Shown here in pieces: positions 13,100 through 14,673 of a DNA stretch of 14,673 bases (the stretch's first letter is position 1; every line of letters begins with the position of its first letter). A model generated the notes under the pieces. The model did no database searches, was not told the origin of the DNA, and worked only from the letters and a program-made list of their open reading frames with translations. A program made the translations under genes and the position numbers. The DNA comes from Candidatus Magasanikiibacteriota bacterium (GTDB taxonomy: Bacteria > Patescibacteriota > Patescibacteriia > Magasanikbacterales > UBA922), in the NCBI GenBank assembly GCA_003518365.1, contig DOYU01000018.1:1-14673 (forward strand). Reading direction: 5' to 3'.

Positions 13100-13130
13100 A
13101 CGACCTATGATAAAGGCCGTTTTGTTTTTT
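13100..13130 (+). terminator. Weak intrinsic terminator after the peptidase gene
   Basis: ACGACCT (13100-13106) pairs with AGGCCGT (13114-13120) with one A-C mismatch and a 7-nt loop, followed by TTTTGTTTTTT. It lies 8 nt after the stop. Confidence 0.55.
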
Positions 13131-13143
13131 ATCTAACGCTAAC

Positions 13144-13195
13144 GAATTTCGTGCCTTCCCGCAAAAGACGGGATCCCGAGGCTGCGGGACAATTC
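13144..13195. repeat. REP-like palindromic element, about 52 bp
   Basis: A perfect palindrome CGGGATCCCG (13169-13178) is flanked by TCCCGC (13157-13162) and GCGGGA (13184-13189), with GAATT/AATTC at the outer ends. It can fold either as two hairpins (each TCCCG/CGGGA) or as one long stem. It is clearly G/C-richer than the surrounding spacer. It is probably a dispersed extragenic repeat. The rest of the 181-nt gap holds a weak terminator before it and A/T-rich DNA after it. Confidence 0.55.
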
Positions 13196-13244
13196 ATCAC
13201 TCCTTATACTGATTTGTAATATTCGGATATTCGTAGATTAGGAT

Positions 13245-13250
13245 TATATT
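13245..13250 (+). promoter_or_regulatory. Possible -10 box of the RNA methyltransferase gene
   Basis: TATATT at 13245-13250 lies 22 nt before the ATG at 13273. The sequence 17 nt upstream (TTCGGA, 13222-13227) matches only half of a -35. The leader would be short. Confidence 0.3.
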
Positions 13251-13272
13251 TTCTTCATCACTTTCAACCTAT

Positions 13273-14574
13273 ATGTATACTGTTCGTATTGAAAAATTAG
13301 TATTCGGTGGCCAAGGCCTGGCGCGGCTCGGCGATGTGGACAATCCTCGCTTCAATGGCAAGACGGTGTTTGTGTGGAATGCACTTCCTGGAGAACTCGT
13401 AGACATCAACATCGTCAAAAACAAAAAAACGTATCTTGATGCTATCGCGGTCACGATTCTCGAACCATCTCCTGAAAGAATCGTTCCAAAAGAACAGCAC
13501 TTCCTCTCTACTAGTCCATGGCAGATTCTTTCTTTTGACAGAGAACAGTATTGGAAAAAGGCCATTGCAGCAGAGACCTATAGCAAGATTGGCGATCTTA
13601 TTTTGAACGACACCTCGCTCGATATTGCAACCGACGGTATTCCATATGGGTACAGAAACAAAATGGAATTTAGTTTTGCAGAGAAGGACGGCGTGATCTC
13701 TCTTGGATTTTTTGAACGAGGTGGCAGAGAACGATTTGCAGTAGAACGCTCATCTCTTGCCATGCCTGTGATCAATGACGTTGCTGCGCACATCCTCGCA
13801 TGGGTGCGAGATATGAAGATCCCATTGCGTAGTTTGAAAACATTGATCGTGCGCGCGAATACAAACGGAGAAACCATTGCCGCCTTGTTTATCAAAGACA
13901 AGATGCTGTTTGATAGCTATCCATCTCTTTTTGAGAAACAGCTCGGCTTTCAATTATATTATTCTACGCATAAAAGTCCGGCAGCAGTGCCAACCGAACT
14001 GCTCTATACCAAGGGAACAGATACATTGACCCAAGAAATTTTAGGGACCAAACTCGAGTATGGGATCTTTAGTTTTTTTCAAATCAATCCACCGGTATTT
14101 GAGATGGCACTCAAAGACATTGCAGCATTTCTCGATCCAAAAAAACCATTGCTGGATTTTTATGCGGGCGTTGGCGCGATTTCATTGCCCCTTGCTATGA
14201 ATCGTGAACACACTGTGCTCGTGGAAAGCAATACAGAGGCGGCAGCTTTTGCCGAAAAAAATATTCACTCAAACGACATCAAACAAGCAACCGTACATGC
14301 ACTTCCGGCAGAACGTATGACCGAGATTATCACCGGCAAAGAACAACTAATTCTCGATCCACCACGCGCAGGACTGCACCCTGATGTGGTGAAAAAACTT
14401 TTAGCAGCTGCTCCTGAAAAAATTGTTTATCTGTCATGTGACCTTGCAACACAAGCGCGAGATATGAAAATGCTCAGTGAAAAATACCAACCAGTCTTTA
14501 TGAAACTCTACAACTTTTTTCCACGCACGCCGCATATCGAAGGATTGATAGTACTGGAAAAAATGGGACAATAA
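13273..14574 (+). CDS. RumA/TrmA-family RNA (uracil-C5)-methyltransferase without Fe-S cluster
   Basis: The 433-aa protein is of normal family length. A TRAM-like beta-barrel (about 1-62, starting MYTVRIEKLVFGGQGLARL) is followed by the central region and a SAM-dependent methyltransferase domain. Motifs seen are FFQIN at 268-272 (substrate/SAM Gln), LLDFYAGVGAISL at 293-305, ILDPPRAGLHP at 360-370, the catalytic nucleophile Cys389 in YLSCDLATQARD, and TPHIE near the end with the catalytic base Glu423. It methylates a uridine at C5 in rRNA or tRNA; which one cannot be told from sequence. Cys389 is the only cysteine, so the CX5CGGC-type cluster motif of E. coli RumA is absent (around residues 75-85 the sequence is QHFLSTSPWQI). 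The gene stands alone, with a strong terminator after it and no SD before it. Confidence 0.92.
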   Translation: MYTVRIEKLVFGGQGLARLGDVDNPRFNGKTVFVWNALPGELVDINIVKNKKTYLDAIAVTILEPSPERIVPKEQHFLSTSPWQILSFDREQYWKKAIAAETYSKIGDLILNDTSLDIATDGIPYGYRNKMEFSFAEKDGVISLGFFERGGRERFAVERSSLAMPVINDVAAHILAWVRDMKIPLRSLKTLIVRANTNGETIAALFIKDKMLFDSYPSLFEKQLGFQLYYSTHKSPAAVPTELLYTKGTDTLTQEILGTKLEYGIFSFFQINPPVFEMALKDIAAFLDPKKPLLDFYAGVGAISLPLAMNREHTVLVESNTEAAAFAEKNIHSNDIKQATVHALPAERMTEIITGKEQLILDPPRAGLHPDVVKKLLAAAPEKIVYLSCDLATQARDMKMLSEKYQPVFMKLYNFFPRTPHIEGLIVLEKMGQ

Positions 14575-14589
14575 TCAAGTAACGGACAA

Positions 14590-14620
14590 CAAAAACCAGG
14601 CAGAGAAAGCCTGGTTTTTG
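14590..14620. terminator. Symmetric rho-independent terminator after the methyltransferase gene
   Basis: CAAAAACCAGGC (14590-14601) pairs perfectly with GCCTGGTTTTTG (14609-14620) around AGAGAAA, and T-rich sequence follows on both strands. It should work in both directions, which fits a convergent gene at the right edge. Confidence 0.9.
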
Positions 14621-14628
14621 TTTCCTAT

Positions 14629-14673
14629 TTACGAATCTTTAGTTCCCCACTTTCCCCACCCAGGAGAAGACAT
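14629..14673 (-). CDS. Possible 3' end of a convergent gene cut by the window edge
   Basis: On the minus strand a frame is open from the edge to a TAA at 14629-14631, encoding an end of the form SSPGWGKWGTKDS. The symmetric terminator at 14590-14620 directly after it supports a gene end here. Only 14 codons are visible, so neither coding status nor product can be judged. Confidence 0.3.
   Translation of the reverse strand: MSSPGWGKWGTKDS

Noticed and set aside
1..14673. CRISPR array, transposase-bearing insertion sequence, prophage or rRNA gene
   Set aside because: No regularly spaced direct repeats, no transposase or phage structural protein and no rRNA-like sequence were seen.

Overview
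The window looks like part of a small, gene-dense chromosome of Candidate Phyla Radiation type (Patescibacteria; the Uhrbacteria/Magasanikbacteria kind is a guess). The reasons are mixed. Most genes have no Shine-Dalgarno (SD) sequence, and several have ATGA overlaps. Several promoters sit so close to the ATG that transcripts should be nearly leaderless. Secreted proteins carry NBR1-type Ig-like domains, a C39-like peptidase fold and a small VYVVD...KRHIS-type module, all of which I associate with CPR genomes. TGA is a normal stop here, so this is not a TGA=Gly lineage. The taxonomic assignment is inference.

Layout from left to right. (1) 1-938, minus: 5' part of a secreted protein with two Ig-like domains, cut by the window edge. 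(2) 1031-1124: a MITE-like imperfect inverted repeat. (3) 1139-4515, plus: a tight three-gene surface-glycan operon (flippase, family 2 glycosyltransferase, O-antigen ligase/polymerase). The last gene contains two different heptanucleotide tandem repeats. (4) 4541-4625: tRNA-Ser(CGA) with its own terminator, then a Nudix hydrolase preceded by a near-perfect 30-nt palindrome. (5) 5354-6851: a compositionally different block with a sugar-nucleotidyltransferase (minus) and a small predicted lipoprotein (plus). These are the only two genes in the window with clear SD sequences. (6) 6940-7500, minus: a four-helix membrane protein. It diverges from an 877-aa cell-surface protein (7630-10263) with Calx-beta-like, cadherin-like and PKD domains, a Thr/Pro stalk and a C-terminal membrane anchor. 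(7) 10429-11103: a YceI-like lipoprotein. (8) 11163-11345, minus: a 60-aa exported membrane peptide sharing a palindromic promoter region with an AlkD-type DNA glycosylase (11398-12105). AlkD overlaps a secreted C39-like peptidase with EF-hand loops (12102-13091). (9) 13144-13195: a REP-like palindrome. (10) 13273-14574: a RumA/TrmA-family RNA m5U methyltransferase lacking the Fe-S cluster cysteines. A symmetric terminator follows, and the end of a convergent gene may lie at the right edge.

The dominant theme is the cell envelope: glycan assembly and export, an activated-sugar enzyme, a large anchored adhesin-like protein, two lipoproteins, two secreted domain proteins and a small exported membrane peptide. 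Housekeeping genes (tRNA, Nudix, AlkD, RNA methyltransferase) are interspersed. The best leads are the heptamer repeats, which could phase-vary the glycan ligase, and the SD-bearing island, which looks horizontally acquired.
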